This document shows, piece after piece, positions 42,974-53,599 of a stretch of DNA of 64,000 nucleotides. This DNA comes from Azolla caroliniana (lineage: Eukaryota > Polypodiophyta), in NCBI GenBank assembly GCA_043228905.1, contig JBHGNT010000022.1:930001-994000 (forward strand). Reading direction: 5' to 3'. The notes under the pieces are model-generated. The model was not told the origin of the DNA. It did no database searches and worked only from the letters and a program-made list of their open reading frames with translations. The position numbers and the translations under genes are program-made. Within the stretch, counting starts at the first letter, position 1; the number at the start of each line of letters is the position of its first letter.

Positions 42974-44364
42974 ATCGCGTCACTCCACATGCACCGCTGC
43001 CTAGCCGGCGGCCTCCGGTCGCGAGGTTGTTCACCGCTGTCTCTTCGGGTCTGTGCGATCTGCAGGTCGCGCACCATCTGTGTTAGCTCCTCCAGAGCCG
43101 CTCCTCCGGATGGGCCTCTGACCACGTCATTCGATGCCGACCCCGACTCCGGCCAGATTCGGGTCTCTTCCTTCCTCCCAGTCGGCACCGAAACCGGCTC
43201 CTCGAGCCTCCTCCCCGCGTCACACCACATGCACCGCTGCCTAGCCGGCGGCCTCTGGTCGCGAGGTTGTTCACCGCTGTCTCTTCGGGCCTGTGCGATC
43301 TGCAGGTCGCGCACCATCTGTGTTAGCTCCTCCAGAGCCGCTCCTCCGGATGGGCCTCTGACCACGTCGTTCGATGCCGACCCCGACTCCGGCCAGATTC
43401 GGGTCTCTTCCTTCCTCCCAGTCGGCACCGAAACCGGCTCCTCGAGCCTCCTCCCCGCGTCACACCACATGCACCGCTGCCTAGCCGGCGGCCTCTGGTC
43501 GCGAGGTTGTTCACCGCTGTCTCTTCGGGCCTGTGCGATCTGCAGGTCGCGCACCATCTGTGTTAGCTCCTCCAGAGCCGCTCCTCCGGATGGGCCTCTG
43601 ACCACGTCGTTCGATGCCGACCCCGACTCCGGCCAGATTCGGGTCTCTTCCTTCCTCCCAGTCGGCACCGAAACCGGCTCCTCGAGCCTCCTCCCCGGGA
43701 CCGGCCCCGACCCCGACGTGCTTCCGTCGCTCCAATCGAGCCGTTTGTCGAAACGGCTGCAGACCCGTTTTACCACAGCCCAGTCCGTCGTGAGCCCTTC
43801 GTCCGTTTCCAATAGGGGCCCCACCTTTTCCCAGTCGAGCGCATCCACCGACTTGACAAACAGCAGTACTCGACTTGTTTCGAGCACCGTCCGGTCCAGC
43901 GTCGACATCCGCGCGAACCGTTTTTCAAACTCCTGGAGGAGCACCGACGTGTTCCTCCCTTTTCCGGGGCTTTCCACCCACGCCATGAAGTTCCGCCTCG
44001 ACAGCCGGAGCGAGTCGTCAAACCCGTACTTCTCGAGGAGCTGCAGCTCGAACTCCTCCCAAGTCTGGCATCCGGCTAGCACCTCGAGCACCTCCACATG
44101 GATGCCCGGCGTCACCACCCGAGGGAATCCGGACAGCCGCTTGTCCACCAAGATATCCCTCATGATCATTTCGGCCTGGTAAGCCTCCAAATAACTTGTG
44201 GTGTCTTTCCCTCCGAAACGGCCTATAGAGCCGATGATCGATTCAATGGCTCTGTCGAGGGTACCCGTTCCCTCACGAGCGCTCACCAGCCAGTCGACGA
44301 CCACTGCCATTTCCTCTGCTAGCTCTGATCCCCTCATCTTTCGACTCCTTTGCCGCCCTTTCAC
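42974..44364 (-). pseudogene. B1 Gag, interrupted by A2
   Basis: Open minus-strand frame starting near 44364 (another Met, MRGSELAEEM, is at about 44334). Capsid-like region: YQAEMIMRDILVDKRL (44175), TWEEFELQLLEKYGF (44065), SVLLQEFEKRFARMS (43950), WAVVKRVCSRFDKRLDW (43790). Then three tandem 80-residue units, each ending in the first half of a zinc knuckle (CMWC). In the last unit the second Cys is Ser (CMWS). The His-Cys half of the knuckle lies beyond A2, at 36000 downward. Gag builds the particle. The frame is otherwise intact, so A2 is what broke it. Confidence 0.7.
42976..43697. repeat. 240-bp tandem repeat (3 copies) in B1 gag
   Basis: Three nearly identical units with starts 240 bp apart (about 42976, 43216 and 43456). 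The unit length is a multiple of three, so the Gag frame stays open. The long plus-strand open frame across the array is the antisense shadow. Confidence 0.9.
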
Positions 44365-44389
44365 GTCGGGTTCACCGATTATGTCGTGT

Positions 44390-44996
44390 TGTTATGCGCG
44401 TACGTGTAGAAAGGGGCGGGACCACGGGGGTCTTGGACCGAGGAGTGAGAGAGAGAGAGAGAGAGAGATTCACGGACACGTAGAAGCGAGAAAGAGAGAT
44501 ATAGAACGTAACACTTAATTATAATGACAAGGGATTACAAACTCCGACAGTTACAACCGACAAAGCGGCGAAGGACCCGACACAGGGACCCTACTCACGC
44601 ACACCGACGACAGTCACACGACTCAAAGAAACAAAAGGGGAAAGGGAGCGACTCTGCTGGAAGCACACGAGCTGTCCACGAAGCAGAGGCAGCGACCTCC
44701 CGACACCCGCAGAGAGCGACGATTCGAGTCCAAGAGAGAGAGAGCTCCGCCTTCCGTTCTGCAGCAACCCCTCTTTCTTTTCCAACGCGCGATACCCGTT
44801 TTCCCTTGTCCTCTTCCCTTTATTCCCTGTCCCTCTGACTGGGATACGCTCAATCCCCCCCCCTAATAAATGTGTGCGGCTTAGTTTGTACATCCACCGG
44901 TTCGTGTACAAATAACAAGTCACGCGTCCATCCGTGTAAGGGCTGGTTTACGCACTTTCTCTCCGATTCCGCCTATGGCCGGTTTTCTTCACGACA
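44390..44996 (-). repeat. B1 5' LTR
   Basis: In + coordinates TGTTATGCGCG...TTCACGACA, with a GA tract at about 44446-44468. It differs from the 3' LTR at roughly 15-20 sites by eye. The last ~135 bp is duplicated at about 45131-45266 together with flanking C sequence. Confidence 0.8.
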
Positions 44997-45596
44997 ATGG
45001 ATTGACGGAGATCGTAGGAATAGAAATGTTGAAAAGAGGGCGGAACCCATAGTTTGCAAAGAATGGGTAAACCTAGTTGAAGCATGGATACTATTATTGT
45101 AGGAAAATTCTTCCATTGCAAGGAAGTCAACCGGTTCGTGTACAAATAACAAGTATTTACATCCACCGGTTCGTGTACAAATAACAAGTCACGCGTTCAT
45201 CCGTGTAAGGGCCGGTTTATGCGCTTTCTCTTCGATTCCGCCTATAGCCGGATTTCTTCACCACAATGGATTGACGGAGATCGTAGGAATAGAAATGTTG
45301 AAAAGAGGGCGGAACCCATAGTTTGCAAAGAATGGGGAAACCTAGTTGAAGCATGGATACTATTATTGTAGGAAAATTCTTCCATTGCAAGGAAGTCAAC
45401 CCAATCCTCTTGTTGGTAGCTTGTGATACACTAGAGGTATTGTTCGAGGATTTGGTTGAGTCTTTCGATTTGTCCCTCAATTTGAGGATGGCATGATGAT
45501 GACAAGTTCACAGAAGTCCCGAATGTTTGTAGAAGTCGTTGCTAGAAGTGAGAGACGAATGGATAACGTCGGTCAGAGGTGATGTCTTCGGGTAAG
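44997..45596 (-). pseudogene. C integrase core, second part, with local duplication
   Basis: Minus-strand reading from 45596: LPEDITSDRRYPFVSHF (catalytic Asp region), SVNLSSSCHPQ then EGQIERLNQILEQYL (catalytic Glu region), EDWVDFLAMEEFSYNNSI (45400). The segment 45267-45402 is repeated at 44997-45131, with a copy of the B1 LTR end (45131-45266) between, so the LTR/host junction was duplicated after B1 arrived. A continuing frame across the E insertion (47698 to 45596) supports one original integrase gene. Confidence 0.65.
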
Positions 45597-46247
45597 TGTT
45601 ACCAGGGCGGCTCAACCCTAGAATGAAAGTCTAAAGTAGTAGTCGTAAAGTAGTAGTAGTCGCAAGTATAGTCGACCGACCTAGGGGTTGAAAGAATACG
45701 TGAAGTCGTAAGTCAAACGACTAAGAAATGTAATAGTTGTAAAATGCCAAATAAAAAATTAAGTAGTTATAACGGTTGTTTTATGATTCTTGCCGAAAGG
45801 CAGTTTTGTAGCTTCTTGGAGAGAACTTCTTGTACCACCTATAAAAAAGGCATACAGGGCATTGTAAAAGGGATCAATCTGTAAGTGTATCAATTTATTA
45901 TATAATTTTAGTTTAGAGTACTTTGTGCTTCATTGTCATTATGTTGTTCTGAGAGTCGATCATATTGAGTCGTACGACCAGAGAGAGGGTGTGTCTCTAT
46001 ATACAGTCGATCATAGGGTTGAGAGTGATTAAGTGTCACACTTACATCTATGTGTGTGATTAAGGTAAGTGAGTGATCTTGAAGTGAGAAATATAAGAGA
46101 GTGAGAATTAATCGGGAGTGACTATCAGTAAGTAAGCAATTGTGGTCAACCGAATCTATATCTCCAACCACAATTCCCTTGGTAGGACGACTTAGAGAGT
46201 AAGTCGTACGAACCTTTGTGTTTGTCGACCAAGAAGGTGGCAACACA
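45597..46247 (+). repeat. E LTR, forward
   Basis: TGTTACCAGGG...GGCAACACA. TATA-like TATAAAAAAGG near 45840. Followed by CAAAATTTGGCATGCC, in the position of the A-family primer site. Confidence 0.65.
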
Positions 46248-46270
46248 AAATTTGGCATGCCCAGTTAAAT

Positions 46271-46875
46271 TTGTCAGAGACAGGGGACAAAGGAGAATGG
46301 ATGTCGTCTAGTCGACATAGTAAAGGACAATCTGCTGGAAGCAGACGATCACACACACGATCAGAAGCCCGACATGGGCAAGAGGAGAATTTGACTAATT
46401 CAGAGTTTTTCGAACGTATTCAACAGGAGGCTAAAGAGGAACTATGGTCAATCCCAAATTTGGAGACTACAACCAACAATAGCTTGGACGAAGAGACGCC
46501 CGACCAGCACCTACAACTAATCGATTCGACAAAAGTTTCAGAGGAGGATATAATGTTGTATCCCTATCCCAAATACAATGATAAAGCAGATGCAGAAGTG
46601 CATGTGTAGCCCATGTGCATGCCTTCCTTATGACATGGCAAGCCAACCATGTCTCATAGAGATTATCACCAACCAACGCAGATGGATCGAAAATTGCGGA
46701 ATTTGGATTGTCGTTAGAAGGACAATCAGCCAATTGGTACTCACAGCACAACCAAGGCGAGTTTGAATCATTTAAACAACTCACTAACAAATTTGTCAGA
46801 CTATTTCATTGGCAAATCACGCAATGGGAACTTAGGAGACTATTACATGTGGCCTATCAAGAAACCCATGAAACC
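46271..46875 (+). pseudogene. E gag (A-related, truncated)
   Basis: The open frame from 46271 includes PYPKYNDKADAEVHV, similar to the capsid start of A1/A2 (YPRYWDDPDAEAHV). After a stop and frame changes near 46605 it continues as KIAEFGLSLEGQSANWYSQH (about 46690) and NKFVRLFHWQITQWELRRLL (about 46785), matching the A capsid order. It ends where inverted LTR sequence begins. Knuckles and protease are missing. Confidence 0.6.
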
Positions 46876-47029
46876 CATCTTCTTGGTCGACAAACACAAA
46901 GGGTCCAAGGGAATTGTGGTTGGAGATATGGATCCGGTCAACTATAATTGCTTACTTACTTACTGATATTCACTCCCGCTTAATTCTCACTCTCTTATGA
47001 GCCTATTCTATGAAGCCTACCAAGAAGCT

Positions 47030-47697
47030 CATGAAACTCATCTTCTTGGTCAACATCGGACAACTTACTCTTTAAGTCCTACTAATGAAATTGTGGTTGG
47101 AGATATGGATTCAGTCAACTATAATTGCTTACTTACTGATATTCACTCCTGATTAATTCTCATTCTCCTATAATTCTCACTTCAAGATCACTCACTTACC
47201 TTAATCATACACACATAGATGTAATTGTGACACTTAATCACTCTCAACCCTATGATCAAATATAGAGACACTCCCTCTCTGTGGTTGTACTACTCAATAT
47301 TATCGACTCTCAAAACAACATAATAACAATGAAGTATAGATTACTCTAAACTAAATTATATTAAATTGATACTCTTAAACATTGATCGCATTTACAATGC
47401 CCTGTACCCCTTTTTTATAGGTGATACAGGAAGTTCTCTCGAAGAAGCTATAAAACTGCTTTTTGGTAAGAATCATAAAACAACCATTATAACTACTTAG
47501 TTTTTTACTTGGCATTTTATGACTATTATATTTTCGATTGTTATATTTTTTAGTCGTTCGACTTACGACTTCACGCCTATCCTTTTCTTTCGACTACATG
47601 TTCTTTTGGCCCCTAGTTCAGTCGACTATACTTACGACTACTATTTTTCGACTACTACTTTAGACTTTCATCCTAGAGTCGACTTGCCCTGGTCACA
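47030..47697 (-). repeat. E LTR, inverted copy
   Basis: Its reverse complement follows the forward LTR over nearly its whole length (TGTGACCAGGGC at 47697, CCTATAAAAAAGG near 47415, TCTCCAACCACAAT near 47095). A second partial inverted copy lies at about 46876-46997. Confidence 0.65.
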
Positions 47698-48330
47698 GTT
47701 AAGTTGTGTAGTCAAATGACACATTTTTAAGAAAGAGTTCCACCATCTCCTCCCCTGAAATGGTTTTGTAACATGGGACAAAGTGAGCCATCTTCGAAAA
47801 CTGATCGACAATCACTAGCACCATGTCATGTTCACCGACATGAGGTAGGTTGGTTATAAAGTCCATGGAAATGGAGGCCTAGGGCCAACTAGGAATTGGG
47901 AATGGTTTGAGAAGGCCATATGGCTGATGGTGAGCCGCTTTGGAGCGAGGACAGACATCACATGTCTTGATAATTTGTTTGACGAAATTCCAAGGTTGGG
48001 GCCACCAAAACCCCCGGATAGCAACTCCAGTGTTTTTGCGACCCCAAAGTGGCTGGCAAGAGGGTTATCATGACAAGTTTGTAGTACCCGGGTGCGGCAT
48101 GATCCTTCTAAAACATAAACGAGATGATTTCGGTAGAATAGTGGGTCATCCTAAGTTGTAAATTAGTTGAGATTTGAGCATTCCATTCCCTTGGATGGGT
48201 CGTTCATGTGCACCATGATTCTGTTAGAGAATATGGTTGACATAGTTGACTTGGTGATCTCGTTGAGCAAAGAAACATCATGCAACAGGCAAGACTTGGC
48301 GAACATCTGGAGTTGACCGGGCGTCAACAA
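47698..48330 (-). pseudogene. C integrase, zinc-binding and first core part
   Basis: Minus-strand reading: FVKQIIKTCDVCPRSKAAHH (48000), PYGLLKPFPIPS, SISMDFITNLPHVGEHDMVL (47870, first catalytic Asp), VDQFSKMAHFVPCYKTISG (47810). It ends where E begins. Stops are present (for example within PS*P*ASI near 47885). Confidence 0.65.
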
Positions 48331-48487
48331 ACAATATGATTGCTTAGAATATGTGTCCTCCCTTGGGCATAGTCCGAAATCCGGTCGTCAAGAGAGGGCA
48401 TCAACCTTCCCATGTTGAATGTCATGTCCAAACAAGATCTCGAAGTCATAATCGGTGAGAAAAGATGACCATCAAACCTATCTCCGA

Positions 48488-48900
48488 TTAAACGTGCGGC
48501 TGGTGGTGAAGTAGATTAGATTCTTGTGATTGGTCAGCACCTAGATACGGTGTTGCGCCCCAGTCAAACTCGTCATTCATTGAAGGCAGAGATGATAGCT
48601 GCAAGCTCCTTGAGTAGACCGGATAATTGATTTCCGGGGTTGTAAACTTCCTGGAGTAGAAGGCTGCTAGATGTAGTGTGCCATCATCATCTGGTTGGGA
48701 CATGAAAACTCCAATGGCAAAGTCAGAGATGTTGGTTTCAACCTGGAAGGGTCTTGTTGGGTTGGGGTGAACCAACACTAGGGCCGAGAGAAAAGTGTTG
48801 GTCCGAGAGAAAAGTTTCCTTGAGTGCATCAAAAGATTTTTGTGTTGCAACGTTCCAGAGAAATGGAGTATCTTTTCTAATAAGCATGATTAGAGGTTTC
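48488..48900 (-). pseudogene. C RNase H
   Basis: Minus-strand PFQVETNISDFAIGVFMSQPD (48750) and LHLAAFYSRKFTTPEINYPVY (48680) match the chromovirus RNase H start. The catalytic Asp of the usual ETDAS motif is Asn here. The frame decays toward 48488. Confidence 0.65.
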
Positions 48901-49700
48901 ATTAGGGAGGAGAACCCTTGGATAAATCATCTGTGGAAATTTGCGAAACCAAGAAATGATTGCACCTCTTTCAACCGAGTCAAGATAGGTCAATCGTGGA
49001 TTGTCACTACCTTTTGCGCATCCATTGTCATCATGGACAGTGAGATCACATAGCCCAAGAATTCCACAGAGGTTCGATCGAATTCACACTTCTCACTTTT
49101 GGCGTAAAGCCCATGTTCCCGAATTTTGGTTAGAACCAACTTGACGTGTTGTGTGTGCTCCTCTATGTTGGAAGAAAAACTAGGATGTTCTCAAGATAGA
49201 TTACAATGAAGTGATTGAGATACTCAAGAAATATATTGTTCATCATGTGTTTGAAGACTGTTGGGGCGTTGGTGAGATCGAATGGCATCACCTTGTACTC
49301 GAAATGTTCATAGTGTGTCTTGAAGGCCGTTTTCCACTCATCTGCAAGCTTGATGTGCACCAGATTGTAGGCTCCCCAAAGTTCAATTTTGAAGAAGATA
49401 CGCCCAGTTCAGAGTCGATCGAGGAGCATTGGAATTAAGGGTAAGGGTAATGATTACGCATCCTAACTTTGTTGAGACCCCAGTAATCCACACATAGTTT
49501 TATGAGTAGTCCTTTTTGATAGATAAGATTGGGGCCCTGATTGGTGATTTGGAGGTTTTCATCCAAATATGTCCGGAGATCCTCATGTTCTAGTTCGGAA
49601 AGCCCATAGATAGGACCGAATGGTGGATACGCCCCATCTTGTAGTTCGATTGGGCAATCATAGGGGCGATGTGCTAGCAACTGATCTATATTCCAGTTTT
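48901..49700 (-). pseudogene. C reverse transcriptase
   Basis: Minus-strand blocks HRPYDCPIELQDGAYPPFGP (49665), LCVDYWGLNKVRMRNHYPYP (49495), EWKTAFKTHYEHFEYKVMPF (49340) and IYLENILVF (49195). The catalytic YLDD has become YLEN and frames change several times, so this RT is dead. Order and spacing are those of chromoviruses. Confidence 0.7.
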
Positions 49701-50165
49701 CAAATACATTCGAAAAGTCATTAAATATGTCACAGGCAAATCGTTGATAGGATCAGAAACGGCCCGCGACAAAATGAGTAGTGTAGCAACCAAGCCGGAA
49801 TCAATAGAGTGGGTGACCGAGTTGGAACTGGTCCTTAGGAAACTAGGAGAAGGAGCAAACAAGTTGAAAGCGAGCCCCCACACAAGCAACGTTGGGGACT
49901 AGGAAATCGAGAGAAGGAGCAAACAAGTTGAAAGCGACCCCCACAAAAGCAATATTGCGGAAGGTCTTGACCCACCCTGTGTTTGTGAAAAAGTGATTGA
50001 GTGGCTACACCAATCCACCATCGAATTGTGTCTCCAACTAAAATAACCCTAAAACAATCAGATGTTGGGGGTTGCAATGAGGTAGAAAGTTAGTACCTCC
50101 CAGTGAGGCCCAACATGTAGTACCAATGGGATAGTGGCTTTTGTAAGTGCCCTTGAGGAGAGAAT

Positions 50166-50400
50166 TCATCCATCAATGGCTTCAATTGGTATAGGTTGTG
50201 ATGTTTGGAAGATGGGGATATTATGTGCTCGGATAAACGAGATATCGATAAAACAAGTTGAGGCACCTGAATCAAGCAAAGCATGGGATTGTGTTGGAGT
50301 AGACCCAAAACAAAGACTTACTTTCAAAACAAAGCCTCCTGATGGCATAACGGAATTGTAGGAGCACAAAGAAGTTAGGTAACGGGAAGCGTCCAACGCC
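50166..50400 (-). pseudogene. C protease
   Basis: Minus-strand HALLDSGASTCFIDISFIR (DSGAS at 50273-50259) is a retropepsin active site. The usual gag lies upstream in the family but is absent: at about 50401 the sequence becomes plus-strand B2 integrase. Confidence 0.65.
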
Positions 50401-50482
50401 ATGGTTTGCAAGAAGAAAGTACAAATGACAATGTTGTCTAATTTCAATGAGAGTCCTTGGGTAGGCCACAAGGGTACATTGG
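50401..50482 (+). pseudogene. B2 integrase zinc region, left part
   Basis: The plus strand encodes NFNESPWVGHKGTL, matching the B1 integrase zinc region (FHESPWAGHRGTW). It continues after the D insertion at 56395 as ATFEKLK. Confidence 0.55.
50478..50482. repeat. ATTGG target duplication of D (left)
   Basis: Repeated at 56390-56394 directly after the D 3' LTR. Confidence 0.9.
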
Positions 50483-50887
50483 TGTTGAGCGGAAAGCTCA
50501 ACCGGAGCCGGATCGGCTGAATAAGCCGGAGCCGGTAAGCGAGACAGATCGGGCGAAACGGATCGGTATGACGGTGAGCAACCGAACTAGCAAGCAGTGG
50601 AGGTCGGGTGCAATCCGTAACCAGAAGTCCAATCGGAAGCCTAGTATAGGATAGACTACTAGGTAGCTATAGTCTCGTAGTAAGTGTTAGATGCTCGTGT
50701 GAGCATTGAAGTACATGGTACTTCTGTCAGTCCCAAGAGGACTTGTATAAATAGTGCTACTTAGCACAGTGTGTATATAGAGTCCTGATATAATTTTGAA
50801 ATCGTGTTCTGCTCTCTCTCTGTCTCTCTCTCTCTCTCTCTCTGTGTTGTTCTCTGTTTTACGCTTCCGCAAACACTTACGTTTTCA
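50483..50887 (+). repeat. D 5' LTR
   Basis: TGTTGAGCGG...ACGTTTTCA, 405 bp. TATAAATA at 50746-50753 and a CT tract at about 50813-50843. Several C-to-T or G-to-A differences from the 3' LTR fall in CG/CCGG sites. Confidence 0.9.
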
Positions 50888-50899
50888 TGGTATCATAGC
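50888..50899 (+). promoter_or_regulatory. D primer-binding site
   Basis: TGGTATCATAGC, directly after the LTR, is one base from the common copia tRNA-iMet site (TGGTATCAGAGC). Confidence 0.8.
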
Positions 50900-50981
50900 G
50901 CGAGGGTTGAGAACCTCTGCTGCAGACATTTACTCTTGAGAAGAAAACCCTAACAGGTCGAAAACAGACACAGTAGAAGAC

Positions 50982-53567
50982 ATGGATAGAGGCATGGCTA
51001 CGTCGCTCCCGGTGGAGAAGCTCAACAGGAGCAACTACGCATCCTGGTCTTACAAGATGCACCAGTACTTGTTTGGACATGGGTACTGGAGTTATGTCGA
51101 AGGAGCGAATGATGCGGCGCCCGACTCGGCACACAAGGACTTCTTGGTATGGGAACAGGCGGCAAGCAGGGTGATGTACTGCTTCGCGTCTAGTGTCGGC
51201 GATCAGCTGCTCAGCCACATCCGTGACGCCAATACACCGAAGGATGCTTGGGGGAACCTGAAAAAGGTTTTCGCCGCAAGCACCACTGCCCGGAAGCTGC
51301 AACTCAGACAGGAGTTGAGCAATGTTCGACAGAAGAACATGTCCGTGGCAGACTACACGGGCCGGATAAAGGAGATCTGCGACTCGCTCGCCTCTATCAA
51401 TGTTACCGTAGAGGAAGACGAGATGGTGTAGGTATGTCTCGGAGGCCTGGCGTCCAAGTTCGGAGCGTTCCGGACTGCGGTGTGTACAAGGGAGAATACC
51501 CCCTCATTCTTCGACTTACAGTCGATGCTCCTTGTAGAGGAGAACCACGTCGGTGCATCTACCAGTGCATCCCCGGACAGCCAAATGTTGTACACGGGAA
51601 TGGATAGGCTCCGTGGGCATGGTGGAAGAGGCGGGTCGGCACGCAATGGAGGCGGCCGGCAAGAGCAGGAACGGAGGCACTATGAGCGTGCCGACAGCAG
51701 TTCCGGGACTTCCACAAGCAGGGGGAGTCAAGGCGGTGCCGAAGGCCGGCAAGACAAATCTGCTACGGAATGTTGGTACTGTGGCAAAAAAGGCCACAGG
51801 GAAAGCGAGTGTTGGAGAAAGCGTGCCAATTCGGACAAATCCGGATCCGGCAAGACCGGTAAGGGTGGTCGGCAAAACTCACACTACGCAAACGGATCAG
51901 GAGGATCCGGAACCGGAAAGGCCGGTAAGGGGCCAGCCTTGGTGATGAATCAAGAGGCAAACTCAATGAAGAAGACCACTTCCAAAACGGAGGAAGTGTG
52001 GTATGTTGATTCCGGCGCGTCGAACCACATGACGAGCCACAAAGAGTGGTTCTCCTTTCTGGAGAAACCGGATCAACCAGGAGTAGTCGAAACCGGAGAC
52101 GACACTCCTCACCCAATCGTGCACGTCGGAGAAGTCCCTCTAAGCCACGTCGGACAGAAAGGGAAGCTGATGAACGTATTACACGTTCCGACAATCACGA
52201 AGAACCTGGTGTCCGTCGGTCAGATTGTCGACCAGGGGATGCAGGTGCGGTTTACGCACCTCAGGTGCTTCATTGAGGATGAGGGCGAAGTCATTGCGCA
52301 AGGGCACAGAGACGGGAGGATGTTTATCCTCAACACCAATGACTTTGGCACCGCTCTGTTCGCGAAACAACAGAAGGTCGAGTCGGACATCGACCTGTGG
52401 CACAAGCGGATAGGCCACGTCAACTACCGGAGGCTTCAAGACCTGCAAACAAAACAAGTCGTTTTCGGTTTGCCGAAGTTCAGCGGCCGGAGAGCCGAAA
52501 TTTGTGAAGCCTGCCAACTTGGGAAGCAACACCGGCTTCCATTCCCCACCGAACGGAACCGGAGCCGTAACAAGCTCGATCTCATCCATTCAGATGTGTG
52601 GGGACCGGCACAAAGTGTAAACCTTGGCGGGAGCCGATACTTCATCTCCTTCATCGACGACTATACTCGACATACTTGGATCTACCTCATTGAGCGGAAG
52701 AGCGAAGTCTTCGACTGTTTCCGGAGCCTCCAGAAGATGGTGGAACGGGAATCGGAGAGGAAGATCAAGTGCCTTCGGTCGGATGGCAGAAAGGAATATT
52801 TTTCCGGCCAATTCACTAGTTATCTGCAGCAAAAGGGAATTCGGCGAGAGTTCAGCTGCAGATACACACCGGAGCAAAACGGTGTGGCCGAAAGGAAGAA
52901 CCGGACACTCGTCGAAGCGGCAAGGGCAATGCTGGAGGAGAAGAGCATGCCCCGGTTCTACTGGACGGAGGCAGTCCGGACGGCCGTCTACATACAAAAC
53001 CACATTGGTGACAAGGTGTCAGCTCATGAGCTGTATTTCGGGCGCAAGCCGAACTTAAGACACCTTCGGATATTCGGCAGCATAGCATATGTGCATGTGC
53101 CGGATCAGAAGCGGAGAAAGGTGGATGCAAAATCAGAAAAATGCATCCTAGTCGGCTATGCTCAAGAGCAAAAGGGGTATAAGTGCTATAACCCCCGGAT
53201 GAAGGAAGTCCGAGTTAGCCGGGATGTCGAGTTCGATGAATCGGCATCCTGGTACTCCGTACCGACTCTGATTTCCGATCCCGACCCAATGTCGGAAGAT
53301 CAGGCCAGTGAGCCTGAATCAGCCCTGGCAGAGGATGATGAAGCCGGGACTCAAGATGAGAGTCCGGACTCGTTACGGTTGACTGGACCGAACGAGCGAC
53401 TGAGTCGGTTGGACCAGTCGGATGAAGAGACGGCAAGTGGTGGAGACTCTACCGTGCTCACGCACAAAGAGAAAGGGAAGAGGAAACCGGCAACGATGAG
53501 TCGGATCGGTGCGTATCCGACTCCGGAAAGGAGAAAGGCAGATCTTCGGCAACGAAGACCGAACTAG
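50982..53567 (+). pseudogene. D copia Gag-protease-integrase
   Basis: Start at ATG 50982. Gag (LNRSNYASWSYKMHQYL; ARKLQLRQELSNV) runs to an in-frame TAG at 51429-51431; the same frame continues from 51432. Further domains: knuckle CWYCGKKGHRESEC (from 51771), protease DSGAS (52008), GAG-pre-integrase LWHKRIGHVNYRRL (52400), integrase HSDVWGP (52590), RYFISFIDDYTRHTW (52640), SDGRKEYF (52780), PEQNGVAERKN (52870, catalytic Glu), and FGSIAYVHVPDQKRRK (53075). The frame ends at TAG 53565 because of a one-base shift somewhere after 53460; the neighbouring frame carries the continuation into RT. Confidence 0.85.
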
Positions 53568-53599
53568 CCAAGAAGGGCCTCAAATCAGGTGACGGTGCG

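Larger units (their letters stand above)
30275..44996 (-). mobile_element. B1: gypsy element with two LTRs, hosting A2
   Basis: LTRs at 44390-44996 (5') and 30275-30899 (3'). Minus-strand order: gag (44364-42974), [A2 insertion], protease region (36000-34757), RT (34535-33064), [F-type solo LTR], RNase H end and integrase (32494-30900). The LTRs differ at roughly 15-20 positions plus a GA-tract length change (by eye). Frames are broken at several places, so it is not autonomous. The RT has FLDD, and the integrase tail reads AVPVAGKRIKAF with no chromodomain. I cannot assign it to a named plant lineage. It interrupts the integrase of C. No matching 5-bp duplication is seen (ATGGA against CGCAT); later duplication at the right edge may have erased it. 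Confidence 0.75.
45597..47697 (+). mobile_element. E: A-related gypsy relic with LTRs in inverted orientation
   Basis: A forward LTR (45597-46247), a short gag, and an inverted copy of the same LTR (about 47030-47697), with an extra inverted LTR piece plus gag end at about 46876-47035. It interrupts the C integrase. Flanks on the C strand are CTTAAC on one side and CTTAC on the other, close to a 5-bp duplication. No pol is present. Confidence 0.65.
28656..50400 (-). mobile_element. C: degraded chromovirus, host of nested insertions
   Basis: Minus-strand Ty3/gypsy element with, in order from the right: protease (50400-50166), RT (49700-48900), RNase H (48850-48488), integrase (48330-47698, 45596-44997, 30274-30141, 29798-29480), chromodomain (29480-29260) and 3' LTR (29248-28656). 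Insertions inside it are E (45597-47697), B1 (30275-44996) and a solo LTR (29799-30140). The 5' LTR and gag are missing on the right. The integrase chromodomain and GPF block identify it as a chromovirus. All genes carry stops. It lies between two plus-strand parts of B2. Confidence 0.65.

Noticed and set aside
42989-44182. 397-codon plus-strand open frame with three-fold repeat
   Set aside because: Antisense shadow of the B1 gag tandem repeat; a repeat unit divisible by three keeps several frames open.
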